Shown: positions 1-12,056, numbered from the stretch's first letter. The stretch: DNA of 64,000 nucleotides from Comamonas sp. lk (GCF_900564145.1 NZ_UOOB01000001.1:3474754-3538753), one strand, 5' to 3'. Notes: generated by a model from the sequence alone, not told the origin. A program made the numbers and translations.

Positions 1-125
1 TGTGTTTGTACGCGCGCGCTACTTGATCTGCCCGTTGGACATTAGTAGTAGAGCTAGCGACAGGTTTTGCATGCGGATCACTTTAACACAAGAAGTTTGA
101 TACGGTCCGATTTTTTCCGAGCCGC

Positions 126-995
126 TCAATCGTCGTGCAGGCCGCGCTCATCGGGCTCATCCTTGGAGGTCGCCACGATGCTGACATGCTCGCCCTTGGA
201 ACGGCGCCAGGCATAGATGACATAGCCCGAGACCGAGTAGCCCACAAAGATCAGGAACAGCATGGTGGCCGGCTCCACGCTCACAATGGCCATCAGCAAG
301 GCCACTACCACCAGGCTCACGAAGGGCATGCTCTTGGCGCCGCCAATATCCTTGAAGCTGTAATAGGGAATGTTGGTGACCATGGTCAGGCCAGCAAACA
401 GCGTGATGGCGAACATGATCCACGACAGATCGGCTCTGTCCGTGGGATAGCCGCCAAACCAGGAGATCACATCACCAAAGATGGGGACATCGCGGTGCGA
501 GACCATGAGCGCGCTGGTCAGCCAGATGAAGCCTGCCACCAAGGCAGCGGCAGCTGGCGAGGGCATGCCCTGGAAGTAGCGCTTGTCCACCACGCCGGTG
601 TTCACATTAAAGCGCGCCAGGCGCAGCGCGGCACAGGCGCAGTACACAAAGGCGGCAATCCAGCCCCAGCGTCCCAGCGGGCGCAGCGCCCATTCATAGG
701 CAATCAGTGCCGGAGCAGCGCCAAAGGACACCATGTCGGACAGCGAATCCATCTGCTCGCCAAACGCACTTTGGGTGTGCGTCATGCGAGCCACGCGACC
801 GTCCAGGCTGTCGAGCACCATGGCGCAGAACACGCCGACGGCGGCCAGCTCGAACTTGTTGTTCATGGCCATGACGATGGAGTAGAAACCACCAAAAAGT
901 GCAGCCAGGGTGAACAGATTGGGCAGTACATAAATGCCCTTGCGCAGCTTGCGCGGCACGCCGCTGATCTCGCCAGACTCATTGCTGTTTTGCAT
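126..995 (-). CDS. pssA: CDP-diacylglycerol-serine O-phosphatidyltransferase
   Basis: The 289-residue integral membrane enzyme makes phosphatidylserine, the precursor of phosphatidylethanolamine, from CDP-diacylglycerol and serine. The CDP-alcohol phosphotransferase signature is complete: DG at 65-66, AR at 69-70, G79, D83 and D87. Several hydrophobic segments follow to the C-terminus. The start at 995 is chosen because GGAGG lies 8 bases upstream; the in-frame ATG at 1019 would put that ribosome-binding site inside the gene. It lies downstream of ilvC on the same strand, beyond a strong hairpin, so it probably has its own promoter or depends on read-through. Confidence 0.95.
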   Translation of the reverse strand: MQNSNESGEISGVPRKLRKGIYVLPNLFTLAALFGGFYSIVMAMNNKFELAAVGVFCAMVLDSLDGRVARMTHTQSAFGEQMDSLSDMVSFGAAPALIAYEWALRPLGRWGWIAAFVYCACAALRLARFNVNTGVVDKRYFQGMPSPAAAALVAGFIWLTSALMVSHRDVPIFGDVISWFGGYPTDRADLSWIMFAITLFAGLTMVTNIPYYSFKDIGGAKSMPFVSLVVVALLMAIVSVEPATMLFLIFVGYSVSGYVIYAWRRSKGEHVSIVATSKDEPDERGLHDD

Positions 996-1120
996 TAAAC
1001 AGACCTCCAGTGCTTGCATGTCAATCGCATGCAGCTATTAAAACCATAGTATGTCAAGCTTTACCCGCAAGGCAAAGCCCATGGCGCCAGTGTACCCGGC
1101 TGCTTGCTGCGTTCGGCATG

Positions 1121-1144
1121 AAAAAAGCCACCCCAAGGGGTGGC
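1121..1144 (-). terminator. Rho-independent terminator after ilvC
   Basis: Perfect 8-bp stem (GCCACCCC/GGGGTGGC, two-base loop, 1127-1144) followed on the minus strand by six T residues (1126-1121). It sits between ilvC and pssA and should end most ilv transcripts. Confidence 0.85.
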
Positions 1145-1192
1145 CTCTTGCCGACATGATCTCATCCGGCTTGCACCGGATGAAAACCGGTC

Positions 1193-2239
<1,047 letters not shown>

Positions 2240-2270
2240 TTAAAAAGTAAAAACAGGTCAGAGGATGGGA

Positions 2271-2762
2271 TTAAACACGCAGAATGCGTTCACCGCGGCC
2301 AATACCCGAGGCGCCCGTGCGCACGGTCTCCAAAATGGCCGTGCGATCAATGGCTTGCAGAAAGGCGTCATTCTTGGACTGATCGCCCGTGAGCTCCACG
2401 GTATAGCTTTTTTCCGTCACATCGATGATGCGGCCGCGGAAGATATCGGCCATGCGCTTCATTTCCTCGCGCTCCTTGCCCACGGCACGCACCTTGACCA
2501 TCATCAGCTCGCGTTCGGTGTACGAGCCTTCGGTCAGATCTACCACCTTTACCACTTCAATCAGGCGGTTCAAGTGCTTGGTGATCTGCTCGATGACATC
2601 GTCAGAACCCGTGGTCTGAATGGTCATGCGCGACAGCGACGGATCTTCCGTCGGCGCCACAGTCAGGGACTCGATGTTGTAGCCACGGGCCGAGAACAGG
2701 CCCACGACGCGTGACAGTGCTCCGGGCTCGTTTTCGAGCAGCACAGCGATGATGTGTTTCAT
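2271..2762 (-). CDS. ilvH: Acetolactate synthase small (regulatory) subunit
   Basis: The 163-residue regulatory subunit carries an N-terminal ACT domain (residues 2 to about 75, opening with KHIIAVLLENEPGALSRVVG) that binds valine and controls the catalytic subunit encoded just upstream. Length and both domains match the IlvH/IlvN family. It sits 159 bp after the large-subunit gene and 61 bp before ilvC, on the same strand. The gap to ilvB contains a hairpin and a copy of a dispersed repeat. Confidence 0.96.
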   Translation of the reverse strand: MKHIIAVLLENEPGALSRVVGLFSARGYNIESLTVAPTEDPSLSRMTIQTTGSDDVIEQITKHLNRLIEVVKVVDLTEGSYTERELMMVKVRAVGKEREEMKRMADIFRGRIIDVTEKSYTVELTGDQSKNDAFLQAIDRTAILETVRTGASGIGRGERILRV

Positions 2763-2792
2763 GAGATGAGATTCCTCTTTTCGCTGCCCTCC

Positions 2793-2814
2793 CCCGACGT
2801 CGGTAAACGTCGGG
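2793..2814 (-). other. Intergenic hairpin between ilvB and ilvH
   Basis: Inverted repeat CCCGACGT/ACGTCGGG with a six-base loop in the ilvB-ilvH gap. No T-tract follows, so it is more likely an mRNA-processing or stability element than a terminator. Its role is unknown. Confidence 0.4.
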
Positions 2815-2839
2815 CTCGGCAGGCAATAGATTCGTCAGA

Positions 2840-2912
2840 AAACGCTATAGAAAATAGAGCTGTCTGCGCTTGATATATATGGGCTTGATGCCAATTTCAT
2901 TCAAAATCAGCA
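2840..2912. repeat. Copy of a dispersed AT-rich palindromic repeat
   Basis: AT-rich stretch in the ilvB-ilvH gap containing AGCTGTCTGCGCTTGAT and GATGCCAATTTCATTC. These words resemble those in other intergenic repeats of this window (near 26284 and 47399). The assignment was made by eye and the ends are approximate. Confidence 0.4.
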
Positions 2913-2921
2913 TCTCTACCA

Positions 2922-4700
2922 TCACAAATCGTCAGCGCCGAGCAGCATTTCCGTGATGCCACGGCCCGCCTGGACCATGGGGAACACGTTCTCGGTGGGG
3001 TCGGTACGGAAGTCCATGAACACCGTACGATCCTTGAGCTTGCGCGCCTCGCGCAGAGCAGGCTCCACATCCTCGGGGCGCTCGATGAGCATGCCCACAT
3101 GGCCGTAGGCCTCGGCCAGCTTCACGAAGTTGGGCAGGGAATCCATGTAGCTGCTGGAGTAGCGGCCGGAGTATTCAATTTCCTGCCACTGGCGCACCAT
3201 ACCCAGATAGCGGTTGTTGAGCGCGCAGATCTTGACCGGCGTGTTGTACTGCAGGCAGGTTGCCAGCTCCTGGATGTTCATCTGGATCGAGCCTTCGCCC
3301 GTCACGCAGAACACTTCGGATTCGGGCTTGGCCAGCTTGATGCCCATGGCGTAAGGCAAGCCCACACCCATAGTACCCAGACCGCCGGAGTTGATCCAGC
3401 GACGGGGCTCGTCAAAGCGGTAGTACTGGGCGGCCCACATCTGGTGCTGACCCACGTCGGATGTGACATAGGCGTCGGCATCCTTGGTCATGTTCCACAG
3501 TGTCTCCACCACGTACTGGGGCTTGATCACCGAGCCATCGCCACGGCTGTAGCTCAGGCAGTCGCGGCTGCGCCAGCCTTCGATGGAGTCCCACCACTGG
3601 GCCAGGGCACCGCCATCTGGGCGTTGCGTGGTCTCGCGCAGCATGGCAATCAGCTCGGTCAGCACATCCTTGACGTCGCCAACGATAGGCACGTCCACCT
3701 TCACGCGCTTGGAGATGGAGGAAGGATCCACGTCCACGTGGATGATCTTGCGCTCCACCGACATGAAGTGTTTGGGATTGCCGATCACACGGTCGTCAAA
3801 ACGCGCACCCACGGCCAGCAGCACATCGCAGTTCTGCATGGCATTGTTGGCTTCGATGGTGCCGTGCATGCCCAGCATGCCCAGGAATTTCTTGTCGCTC
3901 GCGGGGTAGGCGCCCAGACCCATCAACGTGTGGGTGACGGGGTAACCCAGCATGTCCACCAGCGTGCGCAGCTCGTTGCAGGCATTGCCCAGCAACACGC
4001 CACCGCCGGTGTAGATATAAGGGCGCTTGGCGGCCAGCAGCAGCTGCAGCGCCTTGCGAATCTGACCCGCATGACCCTTTTTGACGGGGTTGTACGAGCG
4101 CATTTCCACTTTTTCGGGATAGCCGGTGTACAGCGCCTTCTTGAAGGACACATCCTTGGGAATATCCACCACCACAGGGCCGGGACGGCCGGTGCGGGCA
4201 ATGTGAAATGCTTTTTTCATGGTCTCGGCCACATCACGCACGTCCTTGACTAGGAAGTTGTGCTTGACGATGGGGCGAGTGATACCGACGGTGTCGCATT
4301 CCTGGAACGCGTCGGTACCGATGTAATTGGTCGAGGTCTGGCCCGCGATAACCACCAAGGGGATGGAGTCGGTATAGGCCGTGGCGATGCCAGTGACCGC
4401 ATTAGTCAGGCCGGGGCCGGAAGTCACCAGAGCGACGCCTACTTCGCCCGTGGCACGCGCAAAACCGTCGGCAGCGTGCACGGCAGCTTGCTCATGGCGC
4501 ACCAGAACGTGCTGGATGCTGTCTTGCTTGTAGAGCGCGTCGTAAATATAGAGAACCGCGCCGCCTGGGTAACCCCAGAGGTGCTTGACGCCTTCAGCCT
4601 GAAGCGACTTGATAAGGATCTCGGAGCCCATCAATTCCTGGGCGCCCGATGAGGACGTTGCTGTGGCTGCGCAAGCCATTTCAGCTTTGGAAATTTCCAT
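2922..4700 (-). CDS. ilvB: Acetolactate synthase large (catalytic) subunit
   Basis: Thiamine-diphosphate enzyme condensing two pyruvates, or pyruvate and 2-oxobutyrate, in branched-chain amino acid synthesis. It is 592 residues long. It begins with about 25 poorly conserved residues, then the family opening (GSEILIKSLQAEGVKHLWGYPGG) with the conserved glutamate in the LVRHEQAAVHAADG segment, and has the C-terminal ThDP/Mg motif GEGSIQMN...NNRYLGMV. The start is the ATG at 4700, six bases after AAAGG; an in-frame TTG at 4706 is less likely. It is first in the ilv run and divergent from the sigma-factor gene. Confidence 0.96.
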   Translation of the reverse strand: MEISKAEMACAATATSSSGAQELMGSEILIKSLQAEGVKHLWGYPGGAVLYIYDALYKQDSIQHVLVRHEQAAVHAADGFARATGEVGVALVTSGPGLTNAVTGIATAYTDSIPLVVIAGQTSTNYIGTDAFQECDTVGITRPIVKHNFLVKDVRDVAETMKKAFHIARTGRPGPVVVDIPKDVSFKKALYTGYPEKVEMRSYNPVKKGHAGQIRKALQLLLAAKRPYIYTGGGVLLGNACNELRTLVDMLGYPVTHTLMGLGAYPASDKKFLGMLGMHGTIEANNAMQNCDVLLAVGARFDDRVIGNPKHFMSVERKIIHVDVDPSSISKRVKVDVPIVGDVKDVLTELIAMLRETTQRPDGGALAQWWDSIEGWRSRDCLSYSRGDGSVIKPQYVVETLWNMTKDADAYVTSDVGQHQMWAAQYYRFDEPRRWINSGGLGTMGVGLPYAMGIKLAKPESEVFCVTGEGSIQMNIQELATCLQYNTPVKICALNNRYLGMVRQWQEIEYSGRYSSSYMDSLPNFVKLAEAYGHVGMLIERPEDVEPALREARKLKDRTVFMDFRTDPTENVFPMVQAGRGITEMLLGADDL

Positions 4701-4968
4701 GATCAACCTTTGCGAATTTCTCTAACGAAAAACCTTGGGTGCCTCTGGCCTTGAGCCCTTGTGGGGCCGGTTTGAGACTTAGGGCCACAAGACATGGGCG
4801 ATTGTGTATACGCCGGACCGTGACCCGTTTGCTTTTTTGAGTTCAAAACCATTATCGCACTGCAACAAGACCTTGCACGGCAGTACGCTAAAAAACGTCA
4901 GGCAATGCCATAATTGCCTACTTTACTTGGTCTCCCCTCCTGCCCGCCCTGACACGGGCCCATCTCTT

Positions 4969-5538
4969 TTGGCTACTGAACAAGAACTCTCCGATTTTCT
5001 CAAAGGCGTAGAAAAGCGCGCGTTCAAGCGCAGCTTTTTCCACGTCCGCGACGAGGATGCGGCATTGGACATTGTTCAGGACAGCATGCTCAAGCTGGCC
5101 CAGCACTATGGCGACAAGCCCATCAACGAGCTGCCCATGCTGTTTCAGCGCATCCTCTCCAACAGCACGCTGGATTGGTTCAGGCGCCAGAAAACCCAGA
5201 GAGCCGTTTTCGTTCATTTCAGCGAGATCGAGGCTTCGGCAGGCGATGATGCGGATTTCGACTGGCTGGAAACCTATGCCAGCGACAGCGGCAAGGAGAC
5301 GGCCAGCAGCGCCGAAGAGCTGACGCAACGCAAGCAGACACTGCTGAGCATAGAAAAAGAAATACAAGAGCTGCCTACGCGTCAACGCGAAGCCTTCCTC
5401 ATGCGTTACTGGGAAGAGATGGATGTTGCCGAGACGGCTGCAGCGATGGGCTGCTCGGAAGGCAGTGTTAAAACGCATTGTTTCCGCGCCATCCAAACAT
5501 TGAGCAAGGCACTCAAGGCCAAAGGAATCGAGTTATGA
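4969..5538 (+). CDS. RNA polymerase sigma factor, ECF-like
   Basis: Sigma-70 family factor of about 189 residues. Region 2 corresponds to RAFKRSFFHVRDEDAALDIVQDSM and region 4 to LPTRQREAFLMRYWEEMDVAETAAAMGCS with its HTH. The reading frame stays open upstream to 4804, but family similarity starts at LATEQELSDFLKGVEKR. The likely start is therefore TTG at 4969, although no clear Shine-Dalgarno precedes it. The stop overlaps the next gene by four bases (ATGA), and the downstream genes encode membrane or envelope proteins. A role in envelope stress is inferred from context only. Confidence 0.8.
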   Translation: MATEQELSDFLKGVEKRAFKRSFFHVRDEDAALDIVQDSMLKLAQHYGDKPINELPMLFQRILSNSTLDWFRRQKTQRAVFVHFSEIEASAGDDADFDWLETYASDSGKETASSAEELTQRKQTLLSIEKEIQELPTRQREAFLMRYWEEMDVAETAAAMGCSEGSVKTHCFRAIQTLSKALKAKGIEL

Positions 5539-5990
5539 AATCCGTGCCCACACTCCGCCAAGAAATGGCCGCCGATCACATCGCCCGCAGCATCACCTCC
5601 AGGCTGAGCGAGGGCGAGGGCTTTCTCCCTTACGAGATCACGGAACGCCTGCGCGCCTCGCGCGAGCGTGCGGTCTCCGAGCGCCGCCGCGAGGTGAGCG
5701 TTCTGCACACCCAGGCAGCCTCCTCCGCTTCGGTTCAAGGCCATACCGTGGTCTTGAATGGCCCTGGCTCCGAAGGCGGCGGCTGGTGGCGCGCGATCAT
5801 CTCGGCCATTCCGGTCTTGGCCCTGGTTGCAGGCCTGGTGGTATATAACTCGCAGATGGATCAAAACGGTCTCAACGAAGTGACCGAAGTCGATACAGCC
5901 TTGCTCACCGACGATCTGCCCCCTGCCGCTTATTCCGACCCCGGCTTCATTCAATACCTCAAGACCTCCGCCGCTGCGGCAGAAAACTAA
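5535..5990 (+). CDS. DUF3619-like membrane protein, possible anti-sigma partner
   Basis: Protein of 151 residues with a charged cytoplasmic-type N-terminal half (residues 1-80), one membrane segment at about 86-105 (AIISAIPVLALVAGLVVY) and a short acidic C-terminal tail. The ATG overlaps the sigma-factor stop, so the two are probably translationally coupled. Topology and position suit an anti-sigma factor, but no ZAS or other recognised anti-sigma motif is visible, so that role is inferred. It resembles the DUF3619 family of Burkholderiales. Confidence 0.7.
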   Translation: MKSVPTLRQEMAADHIARSITSRLSEGEGFLPYEITERLRASRERAVSERRREVSVLHTQAASSASVQGHTVVLNGPGSEGGGWWRAIISAIPVLALVAGLVVYNSQMDQNGLNEVTEVDTALLTDDLPPAAYSDPGFIQYLKTSAAAAEN

Positions 5991-6015
5991 GACGCCCTAG
6001 ACGCCAACCGCCTGA

Positions 6016-6873
6016 ATGCCGACTGAAAAGCGCTCCCGATTGACTCCCACCAACACCGCCGCCGTCACAGCGGCGGTGCTGTTGATGGCGCTGGGTTGGA
6101 CGGGCTGGAATGTAGTCCAACAAGTCAGACTGGCCCCCAGCACCGTGCCGCCAGCCACCGTGGCCGCCACCATGGCTCCGCATGGCGATGCCGCGGCACG
6201 CCAGCGTGTCACCTCCATGGCTGCCGGGCCTCGCTGGGCCGAGCTGACCCCAACGCAACGGCGCGTGCTGGAACCGCTGGAAGAGCGCTGGCCCATGGTG
6301 GGCGCTTTGCAAAAGCGCCGCTGGATGGCTCTGGCCGACGGCTTTGACAAGCTCAGCGAAAAAGAACAGGAAAAGCTGCGCAGCCGCATGGAATCCTGGG
6401 CCAGCCTGAGCGCCGTGCAGCGCAGCCAGGCCCGCTTGAACTTTGCCATCACCAACAAGCTGGCAACCGACAAACAGGCCCAATGGGAGGCCTATCAGGC
6501 CCTGAGCGACGAAGAAAAGCGCCTGCTCGCTGCCCGCGCAGCCCCCAAGGTCATCACTGTCGCACCTGCCGTCAAGCCGGTGCCGCAGAAAAAGCTGGCC
6601 CGCATTCCGGCAGCCACCGGCACGCCCAATACCCTGCCCAATCTGCCCAAGATTCCGCCGGCAACCATTCACCACCCGCCGCCGCCCGTGCCATCCACGC
6701 CGGCCATGGTGGAAACCCATCCCGTGCGCCCCATAGGCACGATTGTGGAAACCGCACCGGTGGATATTCCGCGCGCCACGCCCATTAACCTGCCCCCACT
6801 CGATGCCGCACCCGGCAGCTCCGGAGCGGCAGGCAGCAGCCACGAGAGCAGCAGCGAAGGCGCTGCACAGTAA
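6016..6873 (+). CDS. DUF3106 domain protein, membrane anchored
   Basis: Protein of 285 residues with a membrane anchor at about residues 14-36, a repetitive helical DUF3106 region at about 70-180 (WAELTPTQRRVLEPLEERW, LSEKEQEKLRSRME and similar) and a long proline-rich C-terminal tail. The domain repeats the pattern 'L-x-x-x-Q/E-x-x-x-L-x-P/W' seen in small periplasmic stress proteins. It follows the DUF3619 gene by 25 bp and precedes an RDD gene, so it is probably in the same operon. Its function is unknown. Confidence 0.75.
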   Translation: MPTEKRSRLTPTNTAAVTAAVLLMALGWTGWNVVQQVRLAPSTVPPATVAATMAPHGDAAARQRVTSMAAGPRWAELTPTQRRVLEPLEERWPMVGALQKRRWMALADGFDKLSEKEQEKLRSRMESWASLSAVQRSQARLNFAITNKLATDKQAQWEAYQALSDEEKRLLAARAAPKVITVAPAVKPVPQKKLARIPAATGTPNTLPNLPKIPPATIHHPPPPVPSTPAMVETHPVRPIGTIVETAPVDIPRATPINLPPLDAAPGSSGAAGSSHESSSEGAAQ

Positions 6874-6981
6874 GGTGTAGCCTCCGGCGGGCTCGGTGAT
6901 CTGAATCAAGAAGCAAGCCGAGTCCAAAAGCAAGGGAGCTGCCTGCATGAATTCGGCACCCCAGCCCTCTAGAATGGCTTC

Positions 6982-7527
6982 ATGAGCAAAGACACGCTGC
7001 TTGGCGCGCAACACGACTCCCCAACATCCTCGCTTTTGATAGCACCCAGCCTGCGCCGCCGCATGGCTTGCTGGCTTTATGAGGGTATGTTGCTGTTCGG
7101 GGTGGTATTTATTGCCGGCTATTTGTTTAGCACGCTGTCTCAAACCCGTAACGCGTTGGACAACCGCCATGTGCTGCAAGCCTTCATGCTGGTCGTATTG
7201 GGCATTTACTTTGTCTGGTTCTGGAGCAAAGGCCAGACCCTAGCCATGAAGACCTGGCACATCCGTGTGGTGGACGCCCAGGGCCGGCCGCTGACCCAGA
7301 CCCGCGCCCTGTTGCGCTATGCCTTGAGCTGGATGTGGTTTCTACCACCGCTGGCGGTGCTGGCACCCATGAACCTCCCCGTGCTGGAAGTCTTGGTTCT
7401 GATGACAGGCTGGGTACTCGTATGGGCGCTGGTCAGCCGTTTTCATCCCGCCCGGCAGTTCTGGCACGATGCTTGGGCCGGTACACGCCTGGTGCATCAG
7501 GCCCCGGCACCGAAGAAAATTCGCTAA
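6982..7527 (+). CDS. RDD family membrane protein
   Basis: Protein of 181 residues with an RDD-type domain covering most of its length: an N-terminal arginine-rich opening (LRRRMACWLYEGML), hydrophobic segments, then the conserved SKGQTLAMKTWHIRVVD and RALLRYALSWMW regions. RDD proteins are small inner-membrane proteins, some linked to ion or metabolite transport. It lies 108 bp after the DUF3106 gene and 25 bp before the diacylglycerol kinase gene. Confidence 0.8.
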   Translation: MSKDTLLGAQHDSPTSSLLIAPSLRRRMACWLYEGMLLFGVVFIAGYLFSTLSQTRNALDNRHVLQAFMLVVLGIYFVWFWSKGQTLAMKTWHIRVVDAQGRPLTQTRALLRYALSWMWFLPPLAVLAPMNLPVLEVLVLMTGWVLVWALVSRFHPARQFWHDAWAGTRLVHQAPAPKKIR

Positions 7528-7552
7528 GCAGATTCGTTACTTTCTTTGCCCC

Positions 7553-7945
7553 ATGAGCACAACCGATCCCGTCAATCCGCAAAAAAGCCGCACCGGCCTG
7601 TCGCGCGTGCTGCATGCAGGCAAATATTCGCTCAACGGCCTGCAGGCCGGCTGGAACGAAAAAGCCTTTCAGCAGGAATCCATCTGCGCCATGGTCATGG
7701 TGCCAGCCGCCTTCTGGCTGGGCCAGAGCTGGGAGCAGGTCGCCTTGCTGGCGGGCACCGTCGTACTGGTGCTGATCGTGGAGTTGCTCAACTCCGGCAT
7801 CGAAGCGGCCATAGACCGCATCGGGCTGGAATGGCACGATTTATCCAAGAAGGCCAAGGACATGGGCAGCGCTGCCGTGTTTCTGTCGCTTTGGCTCTGC
7901 GGCGCCGTCTGGGCTGCTGCCATCTACTACCGGTTCATTGCATGA
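7553..7945 (+). CDS. dgkA: Diacylglycerol kinase
   Basis: Small 130-residue integral membrane kinase that returns diacylglycerol to the phospholipid pathway. The family signature ELLNSGIEAAID is at residues 77-88 and three membrane helices can be traced. The ATG at 7553 is used; the longer frame from 7469 overlaps the RDD gene and lacks family similarity. Its stop overlaps the start of the LOG-family gene (ATGA), so the pair is probably coupled. Confidence 0.92.
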   Translation: MSTTDPVNPQKSRTGLSRVLHAGKYSLNGLQAGWNEKAFQQESICAMVMVPAAFWLGQSWEQVALLAGTVVLVLIVELLNSGIEAAIDRIGLEWHDLSKKAKDMGSAAVFLSLWLCGAVWAAAIYYRFIA

Positions 7946-8535
7946 CAACACCTGCTTTTTCTGTTTGCGTCTATTGCGGCTCGCGCCCAGGCAACAACCC
8001 CGTGTTCACCGAAATCGCCAAGGCCGTGGGCCAATGGATTGGCGAGCGCGGCGGCCAACTGGTCTATGGCGGTGGGCGCAGCGGCCTGATGGGCACCGTG
8101 GCCGAAGCCACACGCATGGCGGGCGGCCGGGTGGTGGGCGTCATACCCCAGGCCCTGGTCGACAAGGAGCTGGCCAACCACGCCTGCGATGAGTTGCACA
8201 TCGTGGCCAATATGCACGAACGCAAAGCCATGATGGCCGAGCGCAGCGACACCTTTGTGGCCCTGCCCGGCGGCATTGGCACGTTTGAAGAGCTGTTCGA
8301 GGTCTGGACCTGGCGCCAGCTCGGCTACCACGACAAGCCCATAGGCTTGATCAATGTCGATGGCTACTACGACCACATGCTGCAGTTTCTGCAGTCCTGC
8401 GTGGGCCATGGCTTCATGGGCGAGTGGCAAATGGGCCTCATCGAAAGCAGCAGCGACGCCAGCGCCCTGCTGCAAAGCCTGGTGCAAGCCTCAGGCACCC
8501 GCATGGAAACGCCCTCGCTGCGCTCGGTGATCTAA
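7942..8535 (+). CDS. LOG family (TIGR00730) nucleotide monophosphate phosphoribohydrolase-like protein
   Basis: Protein of 197 residues with a Rossmann-like fold and the LOG signature PGGIGTFEE at 109-117, preceded by GGGRSGLMG at about 43-51. Family members cleave the N-glycosidic bond of cytokinin-type or other nucleoside monophosphates. In bacteria many are annotated as putative lysine decarboxylases, which is considered incorrect. It is the last gene of the plus-strand run and is followed by a terminator. Confidence 0.88.
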   Translation: MTTPAFSVCVYCGSRPGNNPVFTEIAKAVGQWIGERGGQLVYGGGRSGLMGTVAEATRMAGGRVVGVIPQALVDKELANHACDELHIVANMHERKAMMAERSDTFVALPGGIGTFEELFEVWTWRQLGYHDKPIGLINVDGYYDHMLQFLQSCVGHGFMGEWQMGLIESSSDASALLQSLVQASGTRMETPSLRSVI

Positions 8536-8540
8536 AAGCA

Positions 8541-8568
8541 AAAAGCCAGACCGAAGTCTGGCTTTTTT
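8541..8568. terminator. Bidirectional terminator between the LOG gene and P-II
   Basis: Stem AGCCAGAC/GTCTGGCT (8544-8551, 8556-8563) with a CGAA tetraloop, an A-rich run on the left and six T residues on the right. It can serve both convergent units. Confidence 0.9.
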
Positions 8569-8657
8569 ACTTGAGGGCTTTACCGCGTACCAGGCCAAAG
8601 CCCGGGCTACCGCATCAACCAGTCGTGAGAAGTCGCCCCTGACTTCAAAGGACGCGT

Positions 8658-10690
<2,033 letters not shown>

Positions 10691-10775
10691 GAAAAGCGAG
10701 CAAGGCAGTGAGGCCATGCCCCGCGTGTGCCTGCGCACGACCCGTATGACAGCTGGCCGCCACAACATTTGAGAC

Positions 10776-12056
10776 ATGGCTGAAAACACGATTATCACTC
10801 GCACATTCCAAAGCGTGCAGGAGCTGCCCGAGCAAACCTGGAACGCACTGCTCTCTGCGCAGACCCAGGACACGCCTTTCATGCGCCATGAATACCTGGC
10901 CGCCATGGAGCAAAGCGGCAGCGCCACGCCCCAAACCGGCTGGATCTGCCGCGTGATCACGCTGTGGCATGGCGAAGAGCTGCTGGCCGCCTGCCCTGTT
11001 TACGTCAAAACACATTCCTATGGCGAATATGTTTTTGACTGGTCCTGGGCCCGCGCCTATGAGCAGCACGGCCTGCCCTACTACCCCAAGGGCACGCTGG
11101 CCGTGCCCTTCACGCCCGTGCCCGGCACCCGCCTGCTGGTCAAAGCGCCGCAGTGGCGGCTGCCCCTGGTGCACGCCGTGCAGCACTGGGCGCAGCAGGC
11201 AGGGCTGTCATCCCTGCACCTGCTGTTTGGCGATGCACAGGATCTGGCCGCTTGCGAGCAAGCCGGCTGGATGCTGCGCAGCACGGTGCAGTTTCATTGG
11301 AGGAATGTGGCCCCCACGCCTGCCGCACAAAGCTGGCGCGACTTCGATGATTTTCTGGCATCACTCAACCAGGAAAAGCGCAAAAAAATCCGCCAGGAAC
11401 GGCGCAAGGTGCGCGAGGCAGGCGTGCACTTCAAAACCCTGCGCGGGGCGCAAATCACGTCTGCCGACTGGGCCTTTTTTTACCGCTGCTATGAACGCAC
11501 CTATCTGGAGCACGGCAACCCACCCTATCTGACGCCCGAATTCTTCAATGCCATGCAAGAGCATATGACCGAGAACTGGGTGCTCTTCATTGCCGAGCGT
11601 GACGGTCTACCGATTGCAAGTAGTTTGATAGCAGTCAGCGACGACTATTCATTGATTTCAGATGAAAAATCGCCTGGAATGCAGACAAATAAGTCGGTAG
11701 CAGCTATCAAAGAAAGAGTGGCCTATGGCCGCTACTGGGGCGCATTGGAACGTGTGGACTGCCTGCACTTCGAAGCTTGCTACTACCAACCCATTGAATG
11801 GTGTATTGCCAATGGCATTGCGCGCTTTGAAGGCGGCGCCCAGGGTGAGCACAAGATGGCCAGAGCGCTGCTGCCCATCGTCACGCCCAGCGCCCACTGG
11901 ATTGCCCATCCGGCATTTGCCGACGCCATTGGCCGATTCCTCGAACGCGAAAGCGAAGGCATGGCCGGCTATGTGCAGGAGCTTCAGGCCCACAGCCCCT
12001 TGCGGCAATCGGAGCCGCATGAAAAAGGCCGCATTGCGGCGGCCTTTGAGAGATAG
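10776..12056 (+). CDS. FemAB/GNAT-like protein (DUF482 type)
   Basis: Protein of 426 residues of the FemAB-like, peptidoglycan biosynthesis/recognition type, with GNAT-like folds. Conserved parts include WNALLSAQTQDTPFMRHEYL near the N-terminus, REQ/ERRKVREAGVHF in the middle and RYWGALERVDCLHFEACYYQ towards the end. Residues of about 284-310 form an unusual AT-rich insertion whose DNA has inverted TTTGATAGC/GCTATCAAA ends (see the repeat at 11624). It is divergent from nadE. The substrate is unknown. Confidence 0.8.
   Translation: MAENTIITRTFQSVQELPEQTWNALLSAQTQDTPFMRHEYLAAMEQSGSATPQTGWICRVITLWHGEELLAACPVYVKTHSYGEYVFDWSWARAYEQHGLPYYPKGTLAVPFTPVPGTRLLVKAPQWRLPLVHAVQHWAQQAGLSSLHLLFGDAQDLAACEQAGWMLRSTVQFHWRNVAPTPAAQSWRDFDDFLASLNQEKRKKIRQERRKVREAGVHFKTLRGAQITSADWAFFYRCYERTYLEHGNPPYLTPEFFNAMQEHMTENWVLFIAERDGLPIASSLIAVSDDYSLISDEKSPGMQTNKSVAAIKERVAYGRYWGALERVDCLHFEACYYQPIEWCIANGIARFEGGAQGEHKMARALLPIVTPSAHWIAHPAFADAIGRFLERESEGMAGYVQELQAHSPLRQSEPHEKGRIAAAFER
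11624..11711. repeat. Palindromic repeat inserted in frame in the FemAB-like gene
   Basis: An 88-bp AT-rich segment bounded by TTTGATAGC (11624-11632) and its exact inverse GCTATCAAA (11703-11711), with GATTTCA near its centre. It keeps the reading frame open and interrupts an otherwise well-conserved stretch between PIASSLIA and RVAYGRYWGA. Confidence 0.65.

Noticed and set aside
4758..4791. CTTGTGG/CCACAAG dyad upstream of ilvB as an attenuator
   Set aside because: Long 20-base loop, no T-tract and no leader peptide rich in branched-chain codons could be traced.
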